A DNA stretch of 64,000 bases, taken from positions 806,001 to 870,000 of the forward strand of contig OZ025789.1 of the NCBI GenBank assembly GCA_964019425.1, in the 5' to 3' direction. A program made the translations under genes and the position numbers. The notes below the pieces were generated by a model. That model saw only the letters and a list, made by a program, of their open reading frames with translations, was not told the origin of the DNA and did not search any database. The stretch comes from Flectonema sp. DT1601 (lineage: Eukaryota > Euglenozoa > Diplonemea > Diplonemida > Diplonemidae). Each line of letters starts with the position of its first letter. The first letter of the stretch is position 1. Below, piece after piece: positions 1-11,447 of this stretch.

Positions 1-465
1 CATCCAATCGAAAGAACGATCTTTTCCGAAAATAAAATCATAAAAAACAGAATGTTGTCCAACGTCAGTAGATTCTGAAAACGATTTAAAAATAACATTT
101 CGATGTTCTTGTAAATGCTGAACTGACAAAACTCCAAATAAAGGTTTCAACGATACCTCGATGTCCTTTATTGTGATAGTAATCTCTCGGTAATGCTGCT
201 TAGCTGATTGGAGATTAAATCCAATTTCAGTAGTGTCCCATTTCCGTTGCGATGCTTGAAGTCCTTGTATTCTCTTTTCAATAACTAATCTTTTGTCTTT
301 CAATTCTCTAATTTCATTTTCGAGTTCAATTATTTTAATGTCGGTGTTGAAAACACTTTCGGTATGACAACTCACGGCGTCTTCTTCAACATCTGTCTCA
401 CTCTTTGCATTGATAATAATTATCAGTAGCCATAACAATAAAATCATTCGCTGCGTTGTTTTCAT
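1..465 (-). CDS. Secreted or membrane-anchored coiled-coil protein, partial (C-terminus off the left edge)
   Basis: The minus-strand frame is open from an ATG at 465 to the window edge, giving 155 codons with no stop. Residues 7-18 form a hydrophobic core (MILLLWLLIIIIN) after a short basic N-terminus, which fits a signal peptide or signal anchor. Residues about 40-75 are charged and heptad-like (ELENEIRELKDKR region), which fits a short coiled coil. I do not recognise the family. A CAG acceptor at 487-485 lies 20 nt upstream of the ATG. The downstream part is outside the window, so the function is left open. Confidence 0.6.
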   Translation of the reverse strand, partial: MKTTQRMILLLWLLIIIINAKSETDVEEDAVSCHTESVFNTDIKIIELENEIRELKDKRLVIEKRIQGLQASQRKWDTTEIGFNLQSAKQHYREITITIKDIEVSLKPLFGVLSVQHLQEHRNVIFKSFSESTDVGQHSVFYDFIFGKDRSFDWM

Positions 466-717
466 TTTATATGAAAAGAAGTTCCTGATTGATAGAAAAA
501 CATTTTTTTTTTTTTTTTTTTCATTTTTTGAATCCCAACCTGAAAAAGAAAACGAATTTAATAAATAAAAAAAGTGAGAAACAGCAAAAAGCTACCAAAG
601 ACAATGGTCGTGTTAAGAATTTCCCGCATTCTCTTTTTTGCTTGGGAGTCTACTCACAGAACCCGTCAGGTAGTTTTTATTTAACAGTTTATAGATGCTA
701 AGAAATAACATCAAGTC

Positions 718-1905
718 TCAAGGATCTCTTCCGCAATAAATTGATGAGCAGATGGTGCAGGCTGGGTTTGGAATGTCTGAATTATTTAAAAACTCTTGAG
801 AGTAAGATCTATCCCACCAAGCAGTCTCACGTGGTGGTGATATCGCGGACTTCATATTCTCAACTACCGGAACTAATGAAGCCGTCGGATCGATTATAAC
901 AGCAGCTGACGGCAATGGAATGTAGTTTTTAATGTTCGGAGCCCCAGCGTAAATCGGAACAGCTCCAGCCAAGAGCGCATGAAATATCTTCTCCGTAACA
1001 TAATCCTCATCGATGCTGTTATCCATCGCAATGACGTATTTGTAATGTCTGAAAACACATATTTTCTCTTTATATCTGTCGCTAGACTTCATGCAAGCAG
1101 CATGTTCCTTTTGCATGTTGTCTTTTGCTCTGCCTGGATGACATTTCCCAAACATGTATAGTTTATCACCTCGTTGTTGTAATAATTTATCAATCTCTTG
1201 CATTACAGCACTTCTATTAGTTGTGTGGTATTTACAGTTTGAAACGACAGCGACAACTGTACGTCTCTGTTCCCATGGAATCCATTGTTTTTTTATCTTT
1301 TCAATATTTTTAAAATCGTTCCAGTATCGTTGTGCCCAAGTGAATCTATATTTTGACCAGGATTTGAATACAACATGTGCATTGTATTGACTTAGATAGT
1401 CGTTTGTGTATTTTTCAGCGTGTTTTTCTTGACTCTCACCATACCACATGACACTCCATTGTTTTTTATGTCCCTTTTCGATTGGTAAATTCCTTCCTGG
1501 ATGATACACAACTGCGTCACTGGTACGAAAGTCTTCGGAACTTGGCTTTACCCGAACAATGCACTTCTTGCCTTCCATCTCTGGACATTGTAGGATACAA
1601 TTTCCACTGCTCCGTTTTGCTTCTGGCATGTACTGGCATATATATTGATGTTTATTCTCAGTTATAGTAATGTCTCTTTTTAACGGATTTTTACACATCG
1701 CAGATGACTCTGTGGCTATGATCTTGTTGGTGTCATCAGTTTGAATATTTACAGAAGTCTTTGGTGGTGATGTTGGTGTTGGGGTGTCAGGTATTACTTC
1801 TCCTCCTCCTCCTCCTCCCGCATGATCTGTTTGAGAAAAGAAAACCCCAACACCGAGTAACTGAAGAGTCATCATCGCCATCAGTAAATACCATCGACGA
1901 GTCAT
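718..1905 (-). CDS. GT10 alpha-1,3-fucosyltransferase, type II Golgi membrane protein
   Basis: A single-exon 395-aa protein. A very short cytoplasmic tail (MTRRW) is followed by one membrane segment at about residues 6-24 and a Gly/Pro/Thr-rich stem, the usual layout of a Golgi glycosyltransferase. The catalytic half carries VVAVVSNC and the diagnostic GT10 donor-binding block, here YVIAMDNSIDEDYVTEKIFH followed by ALLAGAVPIYAGAPNI. Known members transfer fucose from GDP-fucose in alpha-1,3 linkage to N-glycan core or antenna GlcNAc; the acceptor here cannot be read from sequence. Its length matches plant and amoebozoan core fucosyltransferases. The start is the first ATG, just before the membrane segment. 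A pyrimidine-rich CAG at 1982-1980 is a candidate 3' splice site for the mRNA leader. Confidence 0.9.
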   Translation of the reverse strand: MTRRWYLLMAMMTLQLLGVGVFFSQTDHAGGGGGGEVIPDTPTPTSPPKTSVNIQTDDTNKIIATESSAMCKNPLKRDITITENKHQYICQYMPEAKRSSGNCILQCPEMEGKKCIVRVKPSSEDFRTSDAVVYHPGRNLPIEKGHKKQWSVMWYGESQEKHAEKYTNDYLSQYNAHVVFKSWSKYRFTWAQRYWNDFKNIEKIKKQWIPWEQRRTVVAVVSNCKYHTTNRSAVMQEIDKLLQQRGDKLYMFGKCHPGRAKDNMQKEHAACMKSSDRYKEKICVFRHYKYVIAMDNSIDEDYVTEKIFHALLAGAVPIYAGAPNIKNYIPLPSAAVIIDPTASLVPVVENMKSAISPPRETAWWDRSYSQEFLNNSDIPNPACTICSSIYCGRDP

Positions 1906-2389
1906 AAGAAACTTTTTTTTTTTTTTTTATTATATATTTTCTACTCAACTCTTTCTCATGTTATAGAATTGAACTACTTCTGAAGAAAGTGTTATTAAAG
2001 AGAAGAGCTACTCACGTTCATTGAAAATTGTTATCTAAAAATCAATACTGTAGATTCCTGTTTAAGTAAAGTAATAAACAAATCACCCACAACAAAGTTA
2101 GTTAACATAAATTGGTTAACTTTTTACGGACGCAAAACAGTCGGAACAAAGTTACTAGTTGGGTAAAGGAAGGGAACAATCCCTAATATATATTCACAAA
2201 TGAATTGAATGACAAAGTAACAGGTTCTACTGATTGCTATCAACGTACACAGATGTCTAATGCCCCTGTGCGGGGTAGTCGTCATTAAACAGCTGCAGGT
2301 GGTTGAATGAGATCATTCTGTTTTTGTGTAACAACAGATCGTAAGTATGATCAAAAAGGTCAGGTCACAGTAATTAGATGAAAGGTTCC
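1906..2389. other. Intergenic spacer
   Basis: It separates the fucosyltransferase start from the DRC12-like stop. It contains T runs and no reading frame that resembles a gene. The only signal I see is the TTTCTTCAG acceptor near 1980 on the minus strand. Confidence 0.6.
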
Positions 2390-3202
2390 TTATGAGGGTG
2401 TTGATGGAGACTCAGGCTGATCAGGTTGTGGAGGAGGAGATGAGTCTTCTGTCTCAGCTGCAGGTGGTGTTGGGTCATCAGAACCTTCTTGAGGAGGAGG
2501 AGTCTCATCAGGTTGTTCTTCAACCTCTGTTGTCTGACGTTGATCTCCATCAGACTTATGCTGCTCATCTATTCTCTCATTCATTTTCTCCAAAGTCTCA
2601 TGAAGCATTGCATGAAACTCCTGCGACATGTCATCCATCTTTTCCGACTGGTCAGTTATTTCTTTGTCTTTTTGTTTTATCTGCTGATCTTTTTCATTCT
2701 TTATCTCTTCGAGAGCAATCTTTGATAATTCTAATTGATCTTTTAAGTCACAAATAGTACTCTCTAAGTCATTAATTCGAATTATCAATTCGTCTTGCAT
2801 ACTTTTATTCTGTCTTGTGAAATCACTTATAATATCGTAGCGTTCGTCTTTTTGCATACGATAGTCTTGTTGGAGCTGATCTTTTTTTTCCCGTAGCTCT
2901 TGTTCTTCTTGGTGAGCTTCTTGTCGGACTTGTTTTCGTTGAATGTATTCTTCTTCTAAGCATTCTTTTCGAAGAAGTGATTTCTGAATTCTAAGCTCAC
3001 GTAGTTCCAGAGGATCCATTCTCGGGTCCTCACCAGGTTCAAATATTACATTCTATTTTTGAGATTTTTTTTTTTTTTTTTTGTGTTTTTGATTAACATA
3101 ATACGAAATTTTTTTGACTTTTTTTTTTAAAAATATTAATAAAAATCACACCTTGTTTGCTTTATTTTTCTTCTTGCCTTCTCCCTTCTCCTTTGGTGGC
3201 AT
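2390..3202 (-). CDS. Coiled-coil protein resembling dynein regulatory complex subunit 12 (CCDC153)
   Basis: Two exons, complement(2390..3052, 3152..3202), give 237 aa. Exon 1 encodes a Lys-rich start (MPPKEKGEGKKKNKANK) like the N-terminus of animal CCDC153/DRC12. The intron is 99 nt with donor GTGTGA and acceptor AAAAATAG. Residues about 25-185 are almost continuous coiled coil, including a RQNKSMQDEL stretch like the family pattern, followed by a Pro/Glu/Ser-rich tail. DRC12 is part of the nexin-dynein regulatory complex of motile cilia. The assignment rests on length, the basic N-terminus and coiled-coil pattern, so another ciliary coiled-coil protein is possible. The putative leader acceptor CCTCAG ends at 3219, and a (CAA)n tract lies just upstream. 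Confidence 0.65.
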
Positions 3203-3243
3203 TTGTGGGGGAGTTCCCCTGAGGATAAATGAAATGAATTAAT

Positions 3244-3245
<2 letters not shown>

Positions 3246-3296
<51 letters not shown>
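3246..3296. repeat. (CAA)n trinucleotide microsatellite
   Basis: About 16 uninterrupted CAA units, reading as GTT on the coding strand of the neighbouring gene. It sits directly upstream of the pyrimidine-rich acceptor that precedes the DRC12-like start codon. Confidence 0.95.
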
Positions 3297-3297
<1 letters not shown>

Positions 3298-3541
3298 CTC
3301 ACCATAAAGACTATTTCAACATTGCAACATGAATGACGAAGACTGTTAAAAATAATGATAATAAAAAGGTACCACTGATTGACGGACTTATGAGTGGTGT
3401 CAACACACCTAATTAGTAAGTATGAAAGAACCCAAAAAATGGGATTACAATCTACGACAGACTGAGTGCACTCATTTCGTCTGTTTTGCTTGTCAGAGTT
3501 GACGCCTTGGATTAGAATTCTGCTCACCAACGTAATTACAA

Positions 3542-4304
3542 TTACATCTCTCCACATTCAGAAATCACACAGGCGTATTTAGGACACTTTGTCTTTCCGT
3601 CTACGCTGACATTCTCAACCTTTCTAATTGTGATCATTCTGTTTTGGTATTATTTATTCTGATGATGTGATTATTAATTTACTTTTAATTTTATTAAAAC
3701 ATACCCGTCTATTACTTGACCGAATACGACGTGTTTGTCATCCAGCCAACTGGTTTTGGCGCAAGTGATGAAAAACTGAGATCCGTTAGTACCAGGACCG
3801 CTATTAGCCATACTCAGAATACCTGGTCCAGTGTGTTTTAAGTCGAAGTTTTCATCGTCGAATTTGTTTCCATAAATAGAAACTCCTCCGGTACCATCTC
3901 TCTGTTTTGTTTTATTATTTTTTTTTGTTTTTTTTGAGTAATCTTTTTTAATAAAATTTTCATACATTTTGAAAGTCACCAGATTGAATCATGAAATCTT
4001 TAATAACCCTGTGGAATATACATCCCTTATAACCAAGGGGTTGACCTGATATTTTATCTTTAAACTCACCAGTGCAAAGTTGTCTGAAATTTTCTGCTGT
4101 TTTTGGGACTTTGTCGGCGAACAACTCCATCTTTACTCTTCCAGCTAGATTGTCTCCAATAGAAATGTCGAAGAACACAATCGGATTTGGACCTTTCTTC
4201 GTTTCTTCCGTCTTTACTTCTTCTTTTAGTTTCTTCTGATTATCTCCCTCATCTGAGAGTGGAGGTTCCGCCTTTCTCTTTGAATCTTCCTTTTCTCCTT
4301 CCAT
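3542..4304 (-). CDS. PPIH: Cyclophilin H-like peptidyl-prolyl isomerase (tri-snRNP cyclophilin)
   Basis: Three exons, complement(3542..3638, 3705..3901, 3966..4304), give 210 aa. Introns are 66 and 64 nt with donors GTATGT and GTATGA. After a 38-residue charged, NLS-like N-terminal extension the protein follows cyclophilin H closely: [41 protein letters not shown] and [10 protein letters not shown]. It ends in ISECGEM, like the ISQCGEM end of human PPIH. The catalytic Arg of FHRV, Phe and Gln of FMIQ, and Trp and His of the WLDDKHV segment are all present. PPIH binds the U4/U6 Prp3-Prp4 proteins in the tri-snRNP. The start chosen is the ATG 12 nt after a TTAG acceptor at 4317-4316; an upstream in-frame ATG at 4346 would lie before that acceptor. 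Confidence 0.92.
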
Positions 4305-4966
4305 TTTTGTTAAACCTAACAGGTAATAGATAATATAAGGTATCAAACAAGGTTGAGGTTGTATTTCACAATGAGTCTTTCAAGCATCGAGCTTGCAAGA
4401 CATATGTAGAACAGGGAAAAAACAAAAAAAAAAACACTGAACGACTGACATGGCAGCCTAAATACCCATATCTGAAGAAATAAATAACGGAGAACTAATG
4501 CACTTCAATTTTTTGAATTTCCGGCAGAAAGTTGAAAAGGAAATTCATACAAAACGATTTGGGCAGGACTGCCTCTTCATACGAAATAAATGAAGAGAAC
4601 AAACGAACTTTTAACTCTGACAGATGGCAACAAGTCTTTCAGTATTGGAGGTTGCAGGGGGGTACCCGCGCATTACAAGACAAAACACTGACGTCGTAAG
4701 AACGTCACACAACACCGACAGGGAAGACACTCACTAAGTGGTTTTCCTTTCTTTCAAATTTCTTCTTCTGAATTCTTTCTGTAGCGAGTAAACTATTATA
4801 TCTCCCGACTCGGGAAAGATACTTCAATGTTCAAACTGATGTATTTTTTTTTTTTTTTTGCAGTCGACTATTGACACGCAAAACTCGCACAATAAAAAAA
4901 AAAAACTAAAATAAAAACGAGGGAGAAAAGAAAAAAAAATCCCCTATCACAACAATAACAAACAGA
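4305..4966. other. Intergenic spacer
   Basis: It lies between the cyclophilin start and the end of the next gene. I see A/T runs and a GC-richer patch near 4650-4740 with no convincing reading frame or RNA gene. Confidence 0.5.
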
Positions 4967-5658
4967 CTACGATTCATAGATTCCTTGTGGGAATCTAGTC
5001 GGAGGAGGTCTGTTATAAATTGACTCTTTAATGTCAGCGTAGACATGAGGATGAGATTCCTTGTGACGATCGTTAAATGCGAAGACCTTCTTACTGTCAG
5101 GAAGAGTCTTCAAACATGAATCCCAATCCTCGTGTCTAACAATTGGTTTTTCTGACTTTGCTGGTGCTGAATTACATGGCTGTCTGATCACTCTCTTAGG
5201 CTCGGAAGGAACCAATTTAGCGCCACACTTATATCCCCATGTGCGAGACATGTCCAGTTCCTTTGGTGGGACTGGCTTCTCAAAGTTTGGAGGGACGACA
5301 ACAGCAGCGTGAACGAGCCTCCTGTTTGTTTAAAAAAAGTATTTTTATTTCTTCTTGACCAGCCAGGGCTGTATCAACAAACAACAACTAACTACATACT
5401 TCTTAGTGTTTGGAACAGTTTTGTTTCCAGGTCCCCAAGGGTCAGTAGTATCAATAGCTGCAGTACGTCTGCAGCTTCTCGATGGCGACAGTCCTTTTAG
5501 TTCGTCATGAGGGAGGACCCTGTTTTTATTTATTAAATACGACAATCAGAGTAAAGCAGACTAATAACAGGAAACTCAAAATTAAAGTCATACTTATTCA
5601 CTGTACTACCCGCACATGTACCTGTCCAATCCGCATTAGTGACGTATGTTGTGGCCAT
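4967..5658 (-). CDS. Conserved-looking small protein, possibly a ciliary microtubule-associated protein
   Basis: Three exons, complement(4967..5321, 5400..5519, 5594..5658), give 179 aa. Introns are 78 and 74 nt with donors GTATGT and GTATGA, both in phase 2. There is no signal peptide, membrane segment or coiled coil. The protein is rich in short Pro-containing motifs (DPWGPGNKTVPNT, PPNFEKPVPPKELD, RPPPTRFPQG), a texture common among small microtubule inner proteins of ciliary doublets. I do not recognise the family, and the ciliary suggestion is inference from composition plus ciliary genes elsewhere in the window. The start is the first ATG after an ACCTCTCAG acceptor at 5671-5670. Confidence 0.7.
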
Positions 5659-6163
5659 TTGAAAGATTCCTGAGAGGTGGATTGAATTTGTTAATTTGCT
5701 TATGACAGTGTAATCTGTTCTTTTTTTGTTTATATTACGAAATATATATAAAATCACTTGCTCATTTTAATGTTGAATTACATGGTGCCGCTGTTAAGAA
5801 TAAATCTTTTCAAAAAAAAAAAAAAAGAAGATAAAAGGAATCTCTGAATTTTCCCGACTAAGGAAAATGTGATAAACATGACCACTAAATCCAACATAGA
5901 GACTGACTGAAACTAAAGGAACTTTCCACGTGATTGAGGAAGGGCACCCACAAGCTGGGGTTCCTCTTCTACCACATTTGGCAAATGGGTTAGGTAAGGA
6001 TTTGATTTTCTTTTTTTTTTTTTTTTGCATTCTGTTTTTTTTTTTTTTTTTTTTTTTTTTTCGCATTCCGTTTTTTTTTTACCCCCAATGTGGATGATCC
6101 GACTGAACATTTTCAAGTAAAGTAGATACCAAACTACAACTACTTAAACAACTGCTCATATTC
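5659..6163. other. Spacer with long A/T homopolymers
   Basis: It contains several runs of A or T, the longest about 26 nt near 6037-6062, and a short repeated GCATTC(T/C)G-T(n) pattern at 6025-6080. No gene is supported. Confidence 0.6.
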
Positions 6164-7324
6164 TTATTCAATATCGTGCATGTCAGATTCAGCTGCTTTG
6201 GTGGCCTCGTCCTGAGGCATTTGAGGAACTTCAATCTCTTCGATATCGGAGTCTATTTCTTCGACTCCAGATTCAGTTGGTATTGGAGCTTGTTTAACTT
6301 TCTTACCATTCTTAGTTACAGTTTTTGATGGTTTGTCTTCTTCTTGAACAACATTAATATCCTGAACGTCATCAAGTGATGAAATAATCTTCTCAGCGTC
6401 AACTTTCATTGGAGTGTTTTGTTTCCAGTCTTTAGAGATACGAGTAACAACTTCCTTCACATTACTTCCATCACAGAAAGCAACACCTTGTTCAGATAGG
6501 GTTAGGCATCTGAGAGACTTCACAACAACTTCTAATATTTCGAATTGCTTTTCCATTCCATCATCTAAACGAGAAACCAATACATCTGGTGCACCAGCTT
6601 CAATGATTTGCTGATGTAATTCATTATCATGAAGAAGGTTTTTAACGAGACATGTCACAGCAAGACGTAGTTGTGGATCTTTTGTTGAGAGAAGTTTTGT
6701 ATATCTCTCAAGCGAATCAGGGTCGTCAATAAGCTGCTTGCGACCGACATCACACTGAGCGCAGTTTCCTAAAATCGAACCGACCCACTTACTGCGGTCA
6801 CGTCCACCACCAATTGCTCCATCGTTTTCGGTTGGAGCGATTATGAGTTCTGATTTGTCCATGTGTTCGTCAACAAATCTACGAATTAGTTGAGACAAAT
6901 AGTATCCTTCGAGAGTCTTGTGTCCGGCTTGTAGAAGTGCATCAACTGCTTCAATAGAAACAGAAGTTAAATTATTTATTAAAATTAAACAAAGCTCCTG
7001 TAGCTCTGATGTCAAAGCTCCCTTCTCCAACAAGAGCATCGTTCTTGGAATTACTCTGACCTCGATCATGTGTCTTGAGCATGCACCCTTATCAGACAAG
7101 TTAATTAATATCAATAAGATATCAGACAGGTATGATTTGGCGGCCGGTTGTAACATCTCAGTGACTATTTGAACAGACTCTCTTCCATTTTCAATAAACC
7201 AGTCTAATACTTCCGCGATCTGAAGGTATCCTGACAACCCTTGCAGAGCCATCTTTCGAATATCTTCTCTTTCTTGACGTAAGAAAGGCAACACTTCTTT
7301 TAGTTCCGCGATCTTCGCTTCCAT
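6164..7324 (-). CDS. HGH1-like armadillo/HEAT-repeat protein
   Basis: A single-exon 386-aa protein. Residues 1-310 are helical repeats with patterns such as ILLILINLSDKG, LCLILINNLTSV and SKWVGSILGNCAQCDVGRKQL, followed by an acidic, low-complexity tail. The order of repeats and the GSILGNxxxxxxGRKxL block resemble Hgh1, a co-chaperone that brings the TRiC chaperonin to eEF2. The C-terminal part (SLRCLTLSEQGVAF) is a shorter, looser match to the family's last repeat. A different armadillo protein is possible. The start codon follows a CTTAG acceptor at 7333-7332 by 7 nt. Confidence 0.65.
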   Translation of the reverse strand: MEAKIAELKEVLPFLRQEREDIRKMALQGLSGYLQIAEVLDWFIENGRESVQIVTEMLQPAAKSYLSDILLILINLSDKGACSRHMIEVRVIPRTMLLLEKGALTSELQELCLILINNLTSVSIEAVDALLQAGHKTLEGYYLSQLIRRFVDEHMDKSELIIAPTENDGAIGGGRDRSKWVGSILGNCAQCDVGRKQLIDDPDSLERYTKLLSTKDPQLRLAVTCLVKNLLHDNELHQQIIEAGAPDVLVSRLDDGMEKQFEILEVVVKSLRCLTLSEQGVAFCDGSNVKEVVTRISKDWKQNTPMKVDAEKIISSLDDVQDINVVQEEDKPSKTVTKNGKKVKQAPIPTESGVEEIDSDIEEIEVPQMPQDEATKAAESDMHDIE

Positions 7325-9362
7325 TTTGTTACTAAGTTTGTGATAATATCTGATTGGTTAAGGACGTCCGATTATATTGTTTTTTGCTGTTTTAAAAAAG
7401 AATAAAGAAATCAACAATAGTAACCACAACAACAACAGCAGCCATGCAATGCGATATCAATAATGATGAACAAGTCGATTTCTTTTTTCTTGTACCTTCA
7501 GTTTTTGTTCACAGGTGTTTGTACAAGGATAAATACTCTACACAGTTTTGGGAGTGAATGATTTTTTGGGGAGAAAAAAAAGAAAAAGAAACCGGAAGGA
7601 ATAAAAGAAAACGGTCGTAAAAAAGCATCTGTATTGCTTTGTTTCATCTATCCTTTGTAATGTTTCTCTTACTGACCTGTTAATCGATGTTGCAAAGACT
7701 TAATATTTTAATTTTAATAAGACGTGTATGTTTGCTGACACTAATGTTGCCAAACGAAAAAAGTGAAGCCTTTGATGTATTCGTACAACAAAGACAGAGA
7801 GTACTTGCTGTATCTGTTGATAGCTGAGACTGTCACTTGTTGAATTTGGTCTTAATAAACAAAGGGTTATAAATCCTTAACGAGACTGTTACATCTGAAG
7901 TTTACCTTCGTAAAGGAAATGTTAATTGAAACCAATGCCATAAAAAAACTATGAACACATGTTCATGGCGTGGGCGAATATAATTATGAGAAAAGTTACA
8001 AACACGACCTCCATCGCTGTGTTCAGTTAGAGTGATAGAAGGAAGCTGCGCTCCCAAATTCTATTTCTCGTCCCACACACGGAGGCAACTGTTGTAAAAA
8101 ACCAAAGTGGTCAAAGTGAAAACATTTCTATCCCAATAAGTGTTAACACAAACTGCAGTAGTTTAACAGACCAAGGCTATCACTAATAGAAAACACGTAA
8201 ATAGCAGCAACGTAAGAACGTGATGTCTTCTTCATCATCTAAGGGAGGGGAAATCAGAATACAATTTTCTTGTTTTTTTTTTTCTTTTTCTTCTGTTTAT
8301 TCTTTCTACAATGTGAAAACTCCACGACAACGTCGTCCATTTCAACAAAGAAGACTCAAGAAACACTTGGCTTGTAATCACTTCTTTTCTTTTTATTGGT
8401 GTTGTCGATGTATAACTGCGACTCAGAGACTTATTTGTTTTTTTTTTTATATACTTGCATTGTAACAAGTAACTGTCTATGGAAGATGACTATGCACTAT
8501 TGAAAGACCTCAACCGAATTGCAATATTGTTAAGCCAGATTATCGCACCGGGAAGCCGTCTCAAATGGAAGTGCTGGAAAAACTCCAGAATAAGACAGTA
8601 TACTCTATCACTTATGTAGTTATCTTTATTTTTTTTTTTATTTTTTTTTTTTGTGGGCTATGTACCCTCTTTTTAGTAATAATAAAAAGTTTTTTTTTTT
8701 TTTTTTTTTTTAGAAGTCTCAAACAAAAAAAACCCCGCAAAAAACCCCGAGTAACACTTATAATTTTTTTTTTTTTAAAAAAAATTCTCTACGTAAGGGT
8801 TCAAATCCTAAAAAAAAGGGTGATGGTACAGTGCTTGTTGACGAACACTGGGGGGAACAAATAATCGTAAACAAGAAATATAAATATAAAGAGAAAAACG
8901 TTATCTATACCTGCTTGTTGAAAACATAACAGGCACCACAATCGAAAAACTCAATCCATCTTTGCCATGAGAGAAAACACTGAAGCAACAAGGCCTTTCT
9001 GCCAATGTGAGTGTCGTGTTTTTTTTATTTTCAATTTCAGGATACATTTTTTTTTTTTTTTTTTTTTATAAAAGCGGCGAAATCGCCTATAAATTTATAC
9101 TTTGATATTAGAAGCCTTGTTATGGTTTAGTCACACAAGACTTGCATCAAGTTGCACAACTACCACAAAACTCGAACTTCTGGCTCGCAGTTTATTTCAT
9201 TATTTTGTACCACCACAAAGGAAGTACCTGTGCTCTCATCAAAGCAACACATAGTTGACTAGTTTTGAGCTATAACATAAAGGGGAATAGTAAATTAAAA
9301 AGATGGAAGGGTGGGAAAAAAAAGGAAACAGCAGAAACAACACTAAAGACGAATTTATATTT

Positions 9363-9396
<34 letters not shown>

Positions 9397-10401
9397 AACA
9401 GGGAGAGGAGGATCCAGGCCTCAAGGAGAAATGGTACTGGACTTACTACTCCTTACTTTCTTTTTTGAGAAACAACTATTTCATTTGATTTATCGCCTTC
9501 AAATTTCTCAGAAACCTCGTAACACATTGTCAATCACTCTCGGCTCTTGTTTCACTTCTCCTGAATCGCTTTGTTCTCCTTCAGGAAACGCGAAATATCC
9601 AGGACACGAAATACAAAAAAAAAAAAAAAAAAAAACATCAAATCATGGGAGGAAACGCAAACGCAATTTTTGGACTGAAAAAAAAGAAGTTCAGGCTGCA
9701 TGTTTCTGGTAAACTTGTGAGTAAGTAGAAAGTGATGTGTGACCCTCTTTTTTTACAAATCAATATCACACAGGAACAAAATGAACAAAAAGGTTGGGTC
9801 TGTGATGAAGGAATAAACAAAAAGTTAATAAGGAATATAATAATAATAATAACACTTAATTGTCGTTTGCATTTCCAAAAAAAAAAAAAAAAAAGTTTTT
9901 TTTCCTCTTTTCTTTGCCAATAATACGGCTGAGATCAGCCACACTTGATATAAAAAAATTTAAAAAAGCTTTAGAAGTGTCGTCTCTGAACAGAACCAGA
10001 ATGAGAAAAAAAGAAAAGGAAGAAAAAAAAACACCAAAAAGTCAATTCAACAGAATAATCTAAGTATTTATTAAAAAAAAGTAAATTGCAGGAATTTTTT
10101 TCGTTAATTTTTTACAAAATAAAAAGAAGGAACAAAAAAAATTGGCGAGTTCGCCTTTCTTTTACTGCTTGACCGGTTTTTTTTTTTTTTTTTTTTTTGA
10201 AAAACTGCTATAGTGAAAACAGTAGGGAGAATATACATTTTTAGGGAAATACGTTGGGGGAATAAGTCTTCACTATGACTCCTGAATATCTTTCTCTTAA
10301 TTAACACGATGATGCTATATTTTGGGTACGGCCTGTCCGTTCTTTTACAGACGCTGTCGATAATAGTCACAGTAGACAAGGTTTGTCTATTTTCTGGAAC
10401 A

Positions 10402-10434
<33 letters not shown>

Positions 10435-11447
10435 CGTCTAATTGAAAACTCAAAAATCAACAGACAAATCCACACTATCGCAATGGTGCTCAAAAAAAGA
10501 AAAAAAGTGTCATCGACATGACGAGAATTGGGTTTTTTTTGGGAGGAAGTGAATTACAAGAAAAAAAAAAGAAAAGAAAAAAATAGATTAATAAAAAGAA
10601 AACAGCCCATGGGATCACACAAAGCTATAAACAGATTGAAGGGCAACAACAGAAATAGATCCGCCATATTCCTAATTCCGTCAACAGTTCTCAGGGTCCC
10701 TGAGGGTTAAATGGCATAAATACTAAAAAAAACGAACTTATTTTCGGTTACAAGGGTGGATGGAGGAGAGGTGCGATATATTAGAATCCTAAAACACTTA
10801 AAAAGGCGCCAAGGATTCCCATTTTCCTTTCCTTTCTTTTTCGTAATTTTATCCAAAGTAAGCTGCTACTTAACTCTTATCCACAGAGTACCTCCATAAA
10901 GGTGACTCACAGTGAGAGATGTCAGCTCTCAGATCAACAAAAAGACTAATTCGATAACAAAACAACACAAAACTAACTGTGAATGTTTCAACGGAGGGGG
11001 AGGAGGAGAGGGGGTTGAGGATGCTATAGGTTTTTTTTCTTTTTTCTTCTCGTTTCTTTCTTCTTAACATTTTTTTTTTTTTGTCTAATTTTTTCCTGCG
11101 AACTTTTTTTATCATTTTTTTTTTTCCTCTACCTAATGGAACATTCTTGTGAACATCCCATCAGATCTCTATTTAATTCTGTGCCATCATTGACAGATTG
11201 ACCTTCTGATTCTCTAGCTGTTCAACATTTTCGAATCCTGAAAGGTGTTTTTACTATTTCTAGTCAGGTATCGATTGTAACAGCGAATGAAGGAGATCAA
11301 ACGTCTTATGGTCAATACATGCGGCACTGGTTCATCTTCTAAGTCTCAAGTGAGATTGTTTACTTCAACACCTCCTTCAGTGCTTTCGAGAGCTTACCAA
11401 CTGACACTTCACTTCACACGAAGACGAAGTGAGCTAATAACATCTTA
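7325..11447. other. 4.1-kb gene-poor spacer
   Basis: It is dominated by A/T homopolymers and purine-only stretches. The many short reading frames are poly-Lys or poly-Phe translations of these tracts. I found no conserved motif, no clear tRNA (the GGTTCAAATCC-like string near 8798 has no matching box A or cloverleaf) and no transposon. Confidence 0.6.

Noticed and set aside
8797-8809. GGTTCAAATCC, which resembles a tRNA B box
   Set aside because: No box A at the proper distance and no cloverleaf can be drawn from the T-rich upstream sequence.
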